Assembly (NCBI GenBank): GCA_025504975.1
Contig: JANUWI010000005.1
Location: forward strand, 2,418,001-2,482,000
Direction of reading: 5' to 3'
From: Plenodomus lindquistii
Lineage: Eukaryota; Ascomycota; Dothideomycetes; Pleosporales; Leptosphaeriaceae
Length of the DNA: 64,000 nucleotides
Positions within the stretch are counted from its first letter, which is position 1. The number at the start of each line of letters is the position of its first letter. The notes under the pieces were generated by a model. That model saw only the letters and a program-made list of their open reading frames with translations, ran no database searches and was not told the DNA's origin. This document shows, in pieces, positions 10,292 through 21,543 of the stretch. A program made the position numbers and the translations under genes.

Positions 10292-10976
10292 TCAGCAGAT
10301 GATGTCCATGTGGGTGGGAGATGGAAGGACGACTGGCAGGTAGAGCTGTGGCGCTGTTCTCTCAGCGTGACGAGCGAATCTCAATGAACTTTGCGATCGC
10401 CGGATTCGATGCCGCGAGTGCTGGGAGGCCTGTGAGATATCGTCAATGACCATCGCAGCGGTGACGGCTGAAACTACAACCCTGAAATCTGAAATAGTAA
10501 TAATGTCCATTGGATTGCATGTATATATGTGCGTGACTTCAACATCACAGCTGGTACCTAATGAGCTCGTGTCTGTGGTGACAACTGTCGATTCTGGTAT
10601 GAAGAGACTGTCGCTATCACCCTCATTGTCGGAGTGGCCATAGCTGAGTCCGTTCGGGTCTTCTATAGGACAAGGTTCAGTCCGTCGTCTTTTGTTCGCT
10701 GATTCTCGCTCCGGTATTGCGTTGGATGAAGATGCAAAAGAGGACGTAAGAGGACGTAAGAAGAGCACCATGTACGTCTGATGGTGACAGCGGAATTGCC
10801 TCTGACAAAGCATTCTCATCACCAGACGTGTCCTGATCAGCCTGTGTTGTGAACGATTGTCGACTTGACGACAACGGCGCTCGCAGTTTGTCCGACTCGA
10901 CCGTCTCCTGATTAATCTGCTTCCGCTCGCAACGCTCATGACTGATCACATTCAATGCACAGATTGGCTTCAACAC
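10292..10976 (-). pseudogene. polar orphan protein gene broken by a 10-bp tandem duplication
   Basis: A minus-strand frame with polar, acidic text (from about 10976, ending near DVHGALLTSS) is followed by a second frame (10755 to stop 10292) that includes the nuclear-localisation-like SANKRRRTE and an acidic SDNEGDSDS stretch. The break falls on an exact 10-bp tandem duplication, 10741-10760. With a single copy the frame is continuous. There is no ATG at the 5' end, so an upstream exon is missing or lost. Function unknown. This is either a recently inactivated gene or an allele differing by one repeat copy. Confidence 0.45.
10741..10760. repeat. 10-bp perfect tandem duplication
   Basis: Two adjacent copies of AGGACGTAAG. 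The length is 1 modulo 3, so it shifts the minus-strand frame of the 10292-10976 gene. Confidence 0.9.
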
Positions 10977-11164
10977 AATGAAAAAACAAGGTTTGTTCGA
11001 CTAGTTATCTATATTTGGTTTATACTATTGTCCTTCTTCCTGTCCCACATCTTTTCAGATATGTATGCTACCAGCCATGCCTTCCACTATACCCCCAACT
11101 ACTGTTCTTTACTTAATCCCGCCTTCCATCTTCCAAACTTCCTCTATCCCAGAGAGTATACTTC

Positions 11165-13462
11165 CTACTTATCTCCACGCTTATGCCTCTTGACCCTACA
11201 AGCCTTTGCCTTTCCCCTCTCATGCGCAACACCAATAGGATGTGCCCACGTCGCTCCGTCCTCGTTCTCGTCGTCCTCGCTCGCCTGTACCGGCACTGCA
11301 GGGATCGGAGCCACAATGCTCCTGTCAGCACTTCCTTCCGCGACCGCAGCCGGAGACACAACGGGTGCAGCCGCTGGTGCGGAAACAGCCTCAGGATGCC
11401 AATTCGGATTTACATAGCCCGGATCCGGAACAAAATCCGGTTCATATGGCTGCGTCAAGCGTGTAGGCTCCGGCGCAGGGGCAGGCGCAGTAATTGAACC
11501 AATTGGCGAAGGAGGAGACACAGACTCAGACTCTACAGGAACAGGAATAGGCAGGATAGGATCGATATACATGAACGGCTTCGTTTCCTCTGGCGCAGGA
11601 GGAGGAGCATATGTAGGTTCCGCTGGCGGGGTATCAGGATCCACATATGGCTGAATAGGAATAGGGCCGGGGCTGATATCCTCAGTAGTGGGTTTAACAG
11701 CCTGCTCGCCGTTGAAGTCCACGGTAAAATCGGAGGGTGAACCGGGGGCATTGGAAGGTTGGGCTGACGGACCGTCATCCGTGCCGTCGACGAAGACGAC
11801 GGCGTATGGGCTCGAGGAAGGAGAGGGTTGGGGACGACGGGTAGGGCGGGGGCGGGTCCTGCGGTGAGACGTTGTGACGGGGACGTATTGGCCTGAGGCG
11901 TCGTCGAACGTCGCAGCTGGAGTTAGGGCTGGCTGCATGGGCTGACCCTGCCCTGGGCGGGGTGAATCACCGCTGCTTGTCCTTTGGAGCTCAGAGGCCA
12001 TTTGGTGGATGTGAGACCAGTCGTAACTGTCTTCGCCCAAACTCCAGGCCATGACCCCGCCGAGCTTGTACTTCCTGACGATGTTCTCGAACTTAGCTGA
12101 GATGAGATCAGGTGTATCCCATGTCCAAAACAGCTGATTGGTCTTGTCAAAGTAGTACTGCCCACCCTCTTTCTCGTCGGTAACACCGTTCTTTGCAGCG
12201 AGCTGCCACGACCCAGCGACATCATTATCTGTGCACCCAGTGCCAAAGGCATGCCAGCAAGCCCCGGAGCAGTGCTCCGTACTCGTACCGCAGTTTCCGT
12301 ACTGTGAGCAACATCCTGAGGCACATTTGGTGCCTTTGTCCGGACCGCAGGTTCCATCGTAGGAGATCGGAAGGCTGGAGCTATCGACGGGCTTCATGTG
12401 CGCAGGTTCGAAGGTCCAGGCTCCGGACGTGAGGAGGTCTTTTCCGGTGATGGGGTCTTCTGCGGCAACGATGGGACAACCGAGAGGGCTCGCTGTACAG
12501 TCTCCTTGAGTAGTGAAGTACTTGGCGTAGTATGCGAAGCCGACTGATTGAAGCATTAGTAGGAGTAGAAGAAGAAGAACGAGGGAGTCATCACACTTAC
12601 GATTGATCTTAGAAGGAGGTGCGCCGATGGCGAGGTAGTTCTTGATGGTGTCTTCGGATCCGGCCACAGAGGAGTGATGTTTGGTAACGGTATCACGGCG
12701 ATTCGCAAGATCGTAGCTCATCACCTAAGAGTAGTTAGTAATGAACAACACAAAGAAGGGAAGCGGCGTCAATTCACGTTGATGTAGTCAACACTGGGCC
12801 AGATCTTAGGGCCAGTCTCACTCGTGAAGCCGATCATGTCCCCCTTCTTGCCAGGGACAGCAATCGAGATGAGCTTATCGCCGACCGCAGTACGGAGAGC
12901 CGCCAGTGTCTTGGGATAGGCGTCAATCTGGTAGGTCTTCTCCGAGTTGGGGACTTGCTTGTAATCGGCACCGTTCCCTCCAGGATATTCCCAGTCGATA
13001 TCTTGGAATTGTCAGTGATACGATTCGCAGCAAGCAAAGACAATGGATGAATTACCAACTCCATCAGCACCAGTGTTCGTAAGCATAGTAGCGACATCAC
13101 TCGCGAACTTGGCGATAGTAGCATCCGACCTCGACGCCTCAGCAAACCCAATATCATCTCCCCAGCCACCCACGGCAATCATGACTTTTGCGTTTGGAAA
13201 TTCTGAGCGAATCGTAGAGATTGGAACTTTGGGCTGGAACTGAGCGGTGGCGTTGGCCATGGCGAAAGCAAGAACGACATGATCGATGCCAGCACGATCT
13301 GCGGGGTCGGTAGGGCGGGTAGGGTGCCATCTGGCACACGTCAATACTATGGAAGTGTTGCGAGCACAGAGCCACATACTCATCCGCATACATCACAAAG
13401 CGAGCGCTTGCTGATGTAGCGAGGAAGGTGGACGCGAGGAGCGCCGCCGAAGAGAAGCGCAT
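11165..13462 (-). CDS. secreted GH18 chitinase with internal CBM18 domain and Pro-rich tail
   Basis: Five exons, complement(11165..12543, 12601..12724, 12778..13001, 13056..13330, 13380..13462), give 694 residues. Residues 1-20 are a signal peptide (MRFSSAALLASTFLATSASA). The GH18 catalytic signature DGVDIDWE lies at residues 117-124, with Glu124 as proton donor, and spans the second intron. VMSYDL and LGFAYYAKYF are further barrel strands restored by splicing. A chitin-binding type 1 (CBM18) module with its regular cysteines lies near residues 301-340, between barrel strands, and the barrel resumes with GGVMAWSLGED. A Pro/Thr/acidic low-complexity tail of about 250 residues follows. It hydrolyses beta-1,4-GlcNAc chains, acting outside the cell or in the wall. 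All donors are GTAAGT/GTATGT-like except GTGAAT at 12777. Confidence 0.9.
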
Positions 13463-14809
13463 AACTGCGGTAGATGTGCTAGTTGGTGCTCAGCACTACG
13501 AAGAATTGCTCTGAAGTTTGTATGTGGAAGAAAGTGGATTGTAGGTTTTGTGTGGAGAAAAGAGCAGGTTGCTGCGGAGAACGAAATTGCATTCCGCTCT
13601 TTAAGGTGTGGCTTCCGGCCTGCAGAAGGTGAAGGAACGGAGAGGTGAAGCAAACTGGAGAAGTGACTGGAAAGTTTGAGCAAACAGAGGTGAAAACATA
13701 CGTAATGTAAGCGTAGAATTGAATGTGATTAGATGTAGTGACGTTTATAAGGTAGTTGCGCTTCGTTGTACCGGTCGGCACTTTCCTTGCTTGTATTCAC
13801 CAAAGGCATTGAAATGGAATGCTTGAGGGAACACATGGTCGTCATGTACAGAACTCTCTCAATTCGGCCTAAACGGTGCAACCCTCTATCTCTTTCTGTG
13901 CGCAGACGAGGCTGTACCAGATGTGAATATTACACGGGTTGCAATACCGAGACATGTCTTTCTGCTGACTGCTGTTAGTCGCGTGAAGTCGCAGAGCCTG
14001 TGCTACCATCTGGAATGTGTCCAAGCCGAATCTATAAAGTGGGATGGAATGCAGATAGTACTAGTGGCAAACAATCAAAGTAAAAAGGACGAGATGTCTC
14101 CGACAAAGGGTGGACGGCCATTTGCGACTTGTGGTGTCACTAATTCAACGGCTTTGTGCAACAGTTGGCGCAGTCGTGAACTGACTAGGTATGACATCTT
14201 GCCAAAACGGCAGAACGCAACGCCCAACAGACTTCTGACGGCCCGGGAAGAGAACAAATCAGGCAGATTGGGATGTATCGTGCCGGCTGCACGACTGACT
14301 TTGCAGGACTGGAGCACCGACTCGGTCGAATAGGTCACAAGCGAAAGATGGAGAGAGTTTGGTGTTGGTCGGCAAGTCCGCCAGCTCGTTGCAGCTGAGC
14401 AAATACGACAATGCCCCGGCAGTCACCGTCTACTACGCTGCTTCTCTGTTAGATATCGCAAGCTGATATCCCACAAGCTGCCTATCCGACTGGCTTAACT
14501 CGACGAAGCGCAGGTGCTATCGGCGGCTTTCTGGCCCTCATTCTAGTTGTGCGTATCGAGCAGTACCAATGTCATGCAAACTGCACACAATTAATGAATT
14601 AACTACTGCGTTTCTCTTCATACAAAAATCTACAACATTCACACATGCACGCACATTTTGCGTTACTCAAACACCAGCGACACAAGCACAATGTCGTGCC
14701 AGTCGGTCAAAGATGCTATACCAAAACAACACAAACCCCCCATATACACCCATCACAAACCCACCTCACACATCCAAACCAAGCCCCAACTCCCCATGTC
14801 TGCCCCCGC
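13463..14809. other. intergenic, no supported gene
   Basis: Lies between the chitinase 5' end and the 3' end of the CCDC47-like gene. It holds the chitinase promoter. No family motif or splice chain found in either strand. Confidence 0.5.
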
Positions 14810-16417
14810 CTAAGCCTTCACCGTACTCCTCTTCGCCCCCTTCCTCATACCCTTCTCCCTCTCCTTGTCCAAAAACTTGCGCTGTTCATCTGCGCTCAAG
14901 CGGCCCAACTTGGCATCCCTGAGCTCCTTCTTCTGCTTGTCAAGGGCAATCTTGCGCTCCTCTGCCTTTTCCTCATCATCTGCCTTCTTGATCTTTGCGA
15001 TTTGCTCGTCGCGCGTAGCTTTGATGCGGCGCAGGGCTTCTGGGCGGAAGGAGCCGTGGGCCGCGAGGTGGTCGGCGAGATGGAGAAAGTATGTGAACAA
15101 GGGGGCTGTAGTGGAGTACTGGGAGGGGGAGGAGGGGAGGCGCAGGGAGAGGGAGATGCGTTTGCGGGGGCGGGTTTCTTCAATGCTGCGAGGGTTGTTA
15201 GTGGGGACGCGGAAGATTGGATAGGGGGGACGTACGTCTTTGGTTGATCCATGGGCTGGTCGCTGACAACAAGGGCTTCGAGGGCGTCGCCGGCTTGTTC
15301 AACGGCTTTGATGAGTTCCGGGGTGATGAGTGCGTCAGTCACCTCTGCGCTTTCGCTCATGACGGTGACCCAGACGGGGAGTTTGGCATGGTCGCGGGTC
15401 GTAGTAAGGGACAAATCGTAGCGCTCGTCGCGCATCCTCTTCATGGTATCCTTGTGCACAATCGCAAAGACGAAGCCATCAAAGGTACTGTTGCCCACCT
15501 TCTTTAGGCCCGTATCCGTCTTTCCGTAGGCTGGCGCAATCTTGGACTCCTGGCCGTCAAAGACGTACGCTGTAGCTTCCATGCGCTCCTGGGGCGGCGG
15601 GAAGCTCTCAAAGAACAGGGCGAGGGCGTGATCACCCAGGCGCAAAAACGGGTTATACCGCTTGGACAGGGTCAACTTGAAGTCGACAAAAGCGATGTTC
15701 TGGCGTCCAGTCGCATATGTCTGGTACTCGTCTGCCTTCTTTTCCTTGAGAATCGCGTCCGCATCCACGGGCTTCACACTTGCACTGTCGTCAATCGTGG
15801 GCCGTACGTGTCCCACTTGGGCGAACTCTTGTTGCAGGATGGGCGCGTGTGCGGCTGCCCATGCGCGGGCTTTGGTGCGGTTGCGCTTGGTTCCCCAGAC
15901 GTGGACGGCGATGAGGAGGGCCAGGAAGGGCAGGACGTACATCTCCAGCTTGAAGTCGTCCATGGTGGTGCGTTCCCAGACGCGGTACCAGGCCGTGTAG
16001 GGTCGCGCCGTGTCGGCGCCGAGGGCAGCGGTGGGCGAGGCTGCTGCGTGCACGCCCGTGGCAAACGAGGTGATCTCTGCGGGCGTGGGCTCGGGAGCGC
16101 CTGCATAGTCGGCGAAGTCTGGGGGCCAGAGGATTAGCTGTGTTTGTTGGGTGTGGGCAGTAAGTGATGACACAATGCGGTGCTGTTGTCCATCATCGCG
16201 CAGTCATCATGTTCAATTGCATGCAACTAAACACCCGCAGCATCAGAACCTCTCCAACCTCTTCCAACAGTGTCGCATGTCAATCCCCAGAGAAAGCACC
16301 CCCCATGCCTCCACCAATCTCATCTCCAATGAATCAAATAAACATACCATCATCGCCAACCACCGGCGCCTGAGCAGGCTTGCTCCCCCCAAAGAGACCC
16401 TTTACAAAGTCTGCCAT
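14810..16417 (-). CDS. CCDC47-like (DUF1682) ER membrane protein
   Basis: Three exons, complement(14810..15185, 15236..16118, 16348..16417), give 442 residues. Exon 1 (23 residues, MADFVKGLFGG) joins through a GTATGT intron to DFADYAGAPEPTP; a single hydrophobic segment lies near residues 82-98 (MYVLPFLALLIAVHVWG); a conserved cytosolic domain follows; and the last exon ends in a highly charged K/E/R coiled coil and basic tail. This order matches the CCDC47/calumin family (DUF1682), which in animals is a subunit of the PAT complex that assists multipass protein insertion at the ER and binds ribosomes. The fungal role is inferred from the family. The second intron begins in the palindromic ACGTACGT. 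Confidence 0.88.
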
Positions 16418-17052
16418 TGTGTCTTGCCGGGCTTGTCGCGGTGCAATGGACAGGTGTTGCTTGCGACGAACGGGTGGAGTTGTTGGTCGCATCTCGGCTC
16501 GGCACTGACCTCATTTTGGAGAAGCGCTAGTACGCATGTGGAGGGGCAGGGCTTGGGGGAGCTCCATCTCGAGCTCCCCCAGGATCCAGGATTGAAGTAG
16601 GTATGAGGAGTGAATGTAGCATATTACAAGCATCGTCTTCGTGTGCAACGACTGTGATTGGAATTCGACTTGCTGGAACCCCTGAAGGCTGTTGTCCTCA
16701 TTATATGCATAGATCGGCAAAGTGACTGGAAAGCGGCTCACGCAGTGTCAATTGGTCATTACACGTCAATCCATGAGCATATTGTATGCCTGGCCACATG
16801 TATACAACTGTACATCATCACGAAACTTGCCAAGTCCGCACGTGCGAGTGTCGTGGTGTGGCCTCCAGAGATCACCTGGAACAATGGCACCATCAAAGGT
16901 CATTCCATCTCAGCAATGCCATATGATAGCTTCTGTAAGAACAAGCGGAATTCAATAGTAATCTGTCGACTGCTTGATTGATTGTACAGTAAATCTAACG
17001 GGTATTCTGGTGAACCGCAACGTCCGTGTAGTCCTCCTGCCCATGTGACGCT
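16418..17052. other. intergenic, promoter of the CCDC47-like gene
   Basis: No coding frame with family support. A perfect 11-bp hairpin sits at 16554-16581, and the 3' UTR of the COX VIIa gene is expected at the right end. Confidence 0.5.
16554..16581. repeat. perfect 11-bp inverted repeat with 6-nt loop
   Basis: Arms TGGGGGAGCTC (16554-16564) and GAGCTCCCCCA (16571-16581) around CATCTC, about 140 bp upstream of the CCDC47-like start codon. The GC-rich palindrome could be a protein site or a cruciform; no further evidence. Confidence 0.7.
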
Positions 17053-17574
17053 CTAGTTCTTGCCGAACCAGGTCTTGTGTCCCTATCTAGATGTCAGCAA
17101 ATCGGCATCTGTCTTTCCAGACCGAGCAACTTACAACAAACAGACGGCCCATCATGTACATGCTGGCACCGAGGCTGGTGAAGAGGAGCGTCTGGAACAT
17201 TGGGACCATGTACCTGCCGCGGCTCTAGAGCCAGAGAGTCAGCAGTTTGCCCTCGTATTGAAATTCGCGCCCCCCAAAACTGGACCCATTGCCCATGCGA
17301 AATGCTTTGTCGCCGCGTATATCCCCTCTCACTTCCAAGCTCTTGCATCTCTCGCGCCAGGACGTTTCAACACACCTTCTGCCAGACCCTCAAGCCATCG
17401 TGCTTCTGGAACTCGCGCTGATAGTAGGGGACGCGGTTCTCACGGTAGATCCAGCTGTCATCTGTCAGTCTCGTCGTGCTGGCGGGAGGGCGGAGGTGTG
17501 CAGAAACAGCTGTCGCGGCGCGGTTCGAGGCGTGCGGCGGGCGCAACAGCTGCGGCGAGTACGTACCCGGCCAT
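17053..17574 (-). CDS. COX7: cytochrome c oxidase subunit VIIa (Cox7)
   Basis: Too short and too split for simple ORF calling. Four exons, complement(17053..17082, 17135..17224, 17376..17454, 17567..17574), give 68 residues. The first exon is only 8 nt (ATG GCC GG). The joined protein begins MAGWIYRENRVPYYQREF and continues with QKHDGLRVWQK, a single membrane span around TLLFTSLGASMYMMGRLF, and ends GHKTWFGKN. The FQxxDG motif followed by one span fits subunit VIIa of mitochondrial complex IV (inner membrane). All splice junctions have GT..AG and keep phase. It is divergent from the PPR-like gene starting at 17861. Assignment to subunit VIIa rather than another small inner-membrane subunit rests on this motif and topology. 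Confidence 0.8.
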
Positions 17575-17860
17575 TTTGAAGAGTGGAGAGGGGTTGTGTG
17601 GTGGTGTGCGGGGGCAATGGGAGGTGCAGTGTGGCTGTCAGTCGTCGAGGTTGCAGGTCGAATGATCGGGCGGGAGCAGCGAAGACGACTGCCAAGCCCC
17701 GCCTAGCCGCTTTGAGCGAAATCATCAACTTTCAATTGGAGCTCGAGCAACCGCCGAATGGAATTGAAGCGAGGCTGCCATTGCGATTGCGACGGCGACT
17801 GTGACTGCGACTGCTGCTGCCAGATGGACTGACCGCGCCCCTCGCTTTCTGCGTTCGTTG

Positions 17861-20431
17861 ATGCCACCGGCGATAGACCGGCTTCTCGCCAGCCCGTCTG
17901 CCCTGCGACTCTTGCGCGCCATTGTCCATGCTGCCCAATTTCCTGCGGCGTGTGCTGCAACGCCCTCCTCCGCCTGCTACTACACGACTAATAGGAAACC
18001 TGCGTCGAAGCAAAAGTGGCGGCGATGGCATGAGGAGTCTGGCCAGATTGTGGAGAGGGATCAAGTACGCCGCCTTCTTGAGGAAGCGTCCCATCCTGTG
18101 GAGGATGAGTCTGCAGTCCTACCGCATGGCAAGGGCGACGATGCCGCTTGGGCGAAGGCTTTGGCGCAGGTGGAAAGGCTGAATGGACTGCAGGGTGTCG
18201 AGACCCTCTGGTACGAATGCCAGCTGAGGGGATATCGACTGCCCACCAACACCACGCCCGACGCCGAGTACCTTTGGAGTACCTTTAGCAAACACCCAAG
18301 ACTCGTTGACCATGTCATCGACCACGCAGAGGAACTGCTCAAGGCCACAAATACAACATACCCGCGCCTCTATCATGTGGTCATGGGCTACTGGCTGCCC
18401 AGGAAACCCAAAGCTGCGCTGGAGCTCCACCACCGCATGCTGGTTACTCTCAAGCTAAGAGAGCTCCCTCTGCAAGACCTGGTGCGCGCCAGTCACGCCG
18501 TCTCGGATCCCAAGGTCTACGCAGCCTTATTGGACATATACCGGACCAGCAATGAGCGAGGCTTGTATGATGCAGTTGTGCCAGTCCTGATCGAAAAAGG
18601 GCATACTGTCATGGCACGCAGATGGCATTCGCTATGCACCTTTCGAACCGATCTACCCTCCGAAGCTGTCATGGCACACCCTGTCGTTCGTGTCTTCATG
18701 GTTGAGGCGTCTGCCCTCGCCAATACGGAACCCAAGTTCGGAGCTGGCAGAACAGCGGGGAGCATGGAGAAGGCACATATGGAGCATCGCAAATATAACC
18801 AGGAACTCATGCGGAGACTGCTAGGCCGCGACACTGCACCAGTGCGATTCGAAGACAGCTTCTGCGCTCGAATGTTCGCGACTAGAACTTTCCCGCCATC
18901 CTCAATCATTCAGGGTCTTGCGTTGGCTGGTATAAATGAGATTGGACCTCAGGCAGTGCTGGCTATGGCGGCGCGTACACAGCCCATGGAGGAACTCCCG
19001 CAACGATTCGCAGAGCTAAGAGAAGCTGGCATCGCACTGCAAGGGTGTGTCTTCTCTCTAGCGCTGGAGAAGTTTGCTATGGAGCACAAATGGCAACTAG
19101 TGCGCAGCATGATTGAGAGCGACCAACATCCAGACGTCTTCGGTGATGCCGAGGTACAGCGAAAGCTGTTACATTACTATCTCGATCAGGAGGACAATGT
19201 CCAAGTGCAGCGCACACTTGCTGTCTTGACGCTCTTTCACAGCGACTCAAGTACCGAGTCCTGGAACCTTCTCCTACAAGTTAAGATCGAGCGGTCTGGA
19301 CCAAGGCATGTCGTAGGAATACTCGAAGAGATGCGCCTCCACGGCATCTTGGTGACGCACGAATCCATTCTCGCCATCAAAAAGCTCCTGCGAAAACGAC
19401 AACGCGGTCGCAAGCCTGTTGCGTCAAACCACTATCGCTTCGACGAACTGCGCTTCGTCACTCGCGTATACCTCCGGATCATGGAGTCTGGCACAGGCAT
19501 CATCAGCCCCAACATGTGGCGCGAAATCATCAAGCGTTTCGGCTTGCTAGGACGCTTCCGTGAGCTCCAACGCCTCTTGTATCGTTTAATCTGCTGGTAC
19601 GCACCCAGAAGCAAGGTCCAATTCGAGCATCTTCCCAAATCGCCCTTCCTCGACTCAGCCCACGCAAAGCTGCGCGCCGCGTACCCTGCCCAATTCCTGT
19701 ACTTCAACTTCCCCCCATCACACACCCAAGCAAAGACACTGAAACACCCCATACGTCAATTGCTCCCGGGTCCTCTACAGCAAGGTTTGATTGCATGGGG
19801 ATTTCGCGCCGGCCTCCTCCCCAACGCAACCTGGGAACAATCCCTCTTCAACTCCAAGCTCTCAAAAAAGCATTACCGAAAAGGTCTAATCCGGGGCCAC
19901 GCCCTCACCCGCCTAGACTGGAGCGTCGGCCTGCGTCTCATCGTGCACCTCCGCGATCTCGGCGTCCATGTCCACCGACACACGGTGCTCAAAGCACTCC
20001 AGTCGCGCTTTACCATTCTCTTTGGACCGGGCCGGAGTCGTAGAGTGCAGAATCGCATTATTGAACTGGCGAATTCGAAAAGCTATGCATCGTATGTTAG
20101 GGAGGTGAATGAGATTTGGGGTGATGCGTTATTCGTGGAGCCTCAGAGGATTGCGGATGTGGCGGGAGATGCGGTGTGGCATCCGCGGTTGAGGAGGAAG
20201 GTTGATCGCAGGCCGTTTGTTAGTTTTAAGGCGAGGTTGGAGAGGAGGAGGAAGATGAGGGGTGAGGGTATGCATGGGGGACATGCGAGTCTTGAGCTAG
20301 AGGAGTTGCAAAGGGAGTTTGCTGCGGAGCTGGAAGGAAGGGAGGGTGTGGAGGCGGGGGATGGTGTGGTGGGTGATGATGGAATGGTGAAGTCGGATAA
20401 AGGTACGCAGAGCAGTCCATTGAAAGAATAA
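17861..20431 (+). CDS. PPR-like mitochondrial protein
   Basis: A single-exon frame of 856 residues from ATG 17861. The open frame extends 60 bp upstream but only to a GTG. The first ~50 residues are rich in Arg, Ala, Leu and Ser with almost no acidic residues (RLLASPSALRLLRAIVHAA), a typical mitochondrial presequence. The body is a long run of helical hairpins with loose pentatricopeptide character (for example MEELPQRFAELREAGIALQ and RHVVGILEEMRLHGILV), as in fungal PPR-domain proteins of mitochondrial RNA metabolism or translation. The C-terminus is charged and low-complexity. Target RNA unknown. It shares a 286-bp divergent promoter with the COX VIIa gene, which is consistent with mitochondrial co-regulation. 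Confidence 0.75.
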   Translation: MPPAIDRLLASPSALRLLRAIVHAAQFPAACAATPSSACYYTTNRKPASKQKWRRWHEESGQIVERDQVRRLLEEASHPVEDESAVLPHGKGDDAAWAKALAQVERLNGLQGVETLWYECQLRGYRLPTNTTPDAEYLWSTFSKHPRLVDHVIDHAEELLKATNTTYPRLYHVVMGYWLPRKPKAALELHHRMLVTLKLRELPLQDLVRASHAVSDPKVYAALLDIYRTSNERGLYDAVVPVLIEKGHTVMARRWHSLCTFRTDLPSEAVMAHPVVRVFMVEASALANTEPKFGAGRTAGSMEKAHMEHRKYNQELMRRLLGRDTAPVRFEDSFCARMFATRTFPPSSIIQGLALAGINEIGPQAVLAMAARTQPMEELPQRFAELREAGIALQGCVFSLALEKFAMEHKWQLVRSMIESDQHPDVFGDAEVQRKLLHYYLDQEDNVQVQRTLAVLTLFHSDSSTESWNLLLQVKIERSGPRHVVGILEEMRLHGILVTHESILAIKKLLRKRQRGRKPVASNHYRFDELRFVTRVYLRIMESGTGIISPNMWREIIKRFGLLGRFRELQRLLYRLICWYAPRSKVQFEHLPKSPFLDSAHAKLRAAYPAQFLYFNFPPSHTQAKTLKHPIRQLLPGPLQQGLIAWGFRAGLLPNATWEQSLFNSKLSKKHYRKGLIRGHALTRLDWSVGLRLIVHLRDLGVHVHRHTVLKALQSRFTILFGPGRSRRVQNRIIELANSKSYASYVREVNEIWGDALFVEPQRIADVAGDAVWHPRLRRKVDRRPFVSFKARLERRRKMRGEGMHGGHASLELEELQREFAAELEGREGVEAGDGVVGDDGMVKSDKGTQSSPLKE

Positions 20432-20527
20432 ATTAATACATTATGCAACTCATGTGATATTCTTTTCGAATATTCACCCGCGGATACCTCTTTAGACATC
20501 ATCACGTGCCCCCTCTTCACAATAGGG

Positions 20528-20670
20528 TATATAAAACCCCCTTCGTCCTTCCCTCATCCTCATACTCATCCTCCACACCTTCCCACCGCAGCATTCCAAA
20601 ACTGCAGTCAAACGATATCATGTCCTGCGCCTCTTGTTTCCAAAAGAACCCAACTAGCAACCCTAAATAG
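20528..20670 (+). promoter_or_regulatory. array unit 1: TATA 20528, ATG 20620
   Basis: TATATAAAA, pyrimidine leader, TTCCAAAAC at ~20593, then ATG 92 bp after TATA opening a 16-residue frame (MSCASCF...). Confidence 0.6.
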
Positions 20671-20883
20671 ACTCTTCTCTAGTCCTCGCGTTGTCGTGTC
20701 ATCGCACTGGAAAGACACTGCAGAACTTTGTATGTTGGCGACTTGTTTGTCTGCCTTTCTGGCTCTGAGGGTATCGCAAAAAGATACGCGCAATGATCTG
20801 ATGATCTGTGCCTCTCCGTCCTTATCAAAGAATCGGAAACTTCGCTATCATGACTTTTCTCTGCAAATTTTTTTCGTAATGGG

Positions 20884-21137
20884 CATAATGGAGCAATATG
20901 TCGAGCTGTTTCTTGTCTGACTGTTCTCTCTGTCTCTTCCAGAAAGGTCTGGGTGCGTTAGCTATGTCTGCGTCGTGCTTTGAAGGAAACTCCGTAAGGG
21001 AAGGACTTGACGAGGAAGGAGGGAGTGTCGCGCTGTGTGAATCGAAAAAAGTGACGACTACGGCACATGACTGTGTGGGTGTGCATGGGTGTTTAACAGC
21101 AAAGTCAGACCAACACATGTCTCTGGGAGGGATATAA
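20884..21137 (+). promoter_or_regulatory. array unit 2: weak CATAAT 20884, ATG 20964
   Basis: Degenerate TATA element, CCAGAAAG in the leader, and ATGTCTGCGTCGTGC at 20964. The 57-residue frame ends at 21137 inside the next unit's TATA box. Confidence 0.45.
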
Positions 21138-21254
21138 ACCTTTTACATCAGGTTCTAAGTATTCTCCCACTCATACTCTACGCTTTCTCACAGAACTCAA
21201 ACTATGGACAGGATGGAAGCCATGTCCTGCGTCTCTACCGTCATTAAAAGGTAG
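21133..21254 (+). promoter_or_regulatory. array unit 3: TATA 21133, ATG 21222
   Basis: TATAAA, leader, then ATGTCCTGCGTCTCT 89 bp downstream opening a 10-residue frame. Confidence 0.6.
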
Positions 21255-21543
21255 AGAGACCTATGCCATGAGCTGTCTCCGGTGTGTTTGTGCTTCGTAC
21301 TTGGACGGTCCTGCTAAGGATTCACATGCTGACGACTTGTTTGTTGTTTTGCTCTATCTCTCAAAAAAGCCCCGACGATGAACTTCATGAGTGAAGGGGT
21401 GCTTCAGAATCGGGTCGAAGAGACTGCGATGCTGTTGCGTTGTGTGGATCGAAAAAAGCGGCAACCGCGGTCTGTGTGTGTGTGGGGGGGCGTGTGTGGG
21501 CATGTAAAAACATATTCAGACCCATAAATGTCTCTGCTACCGG

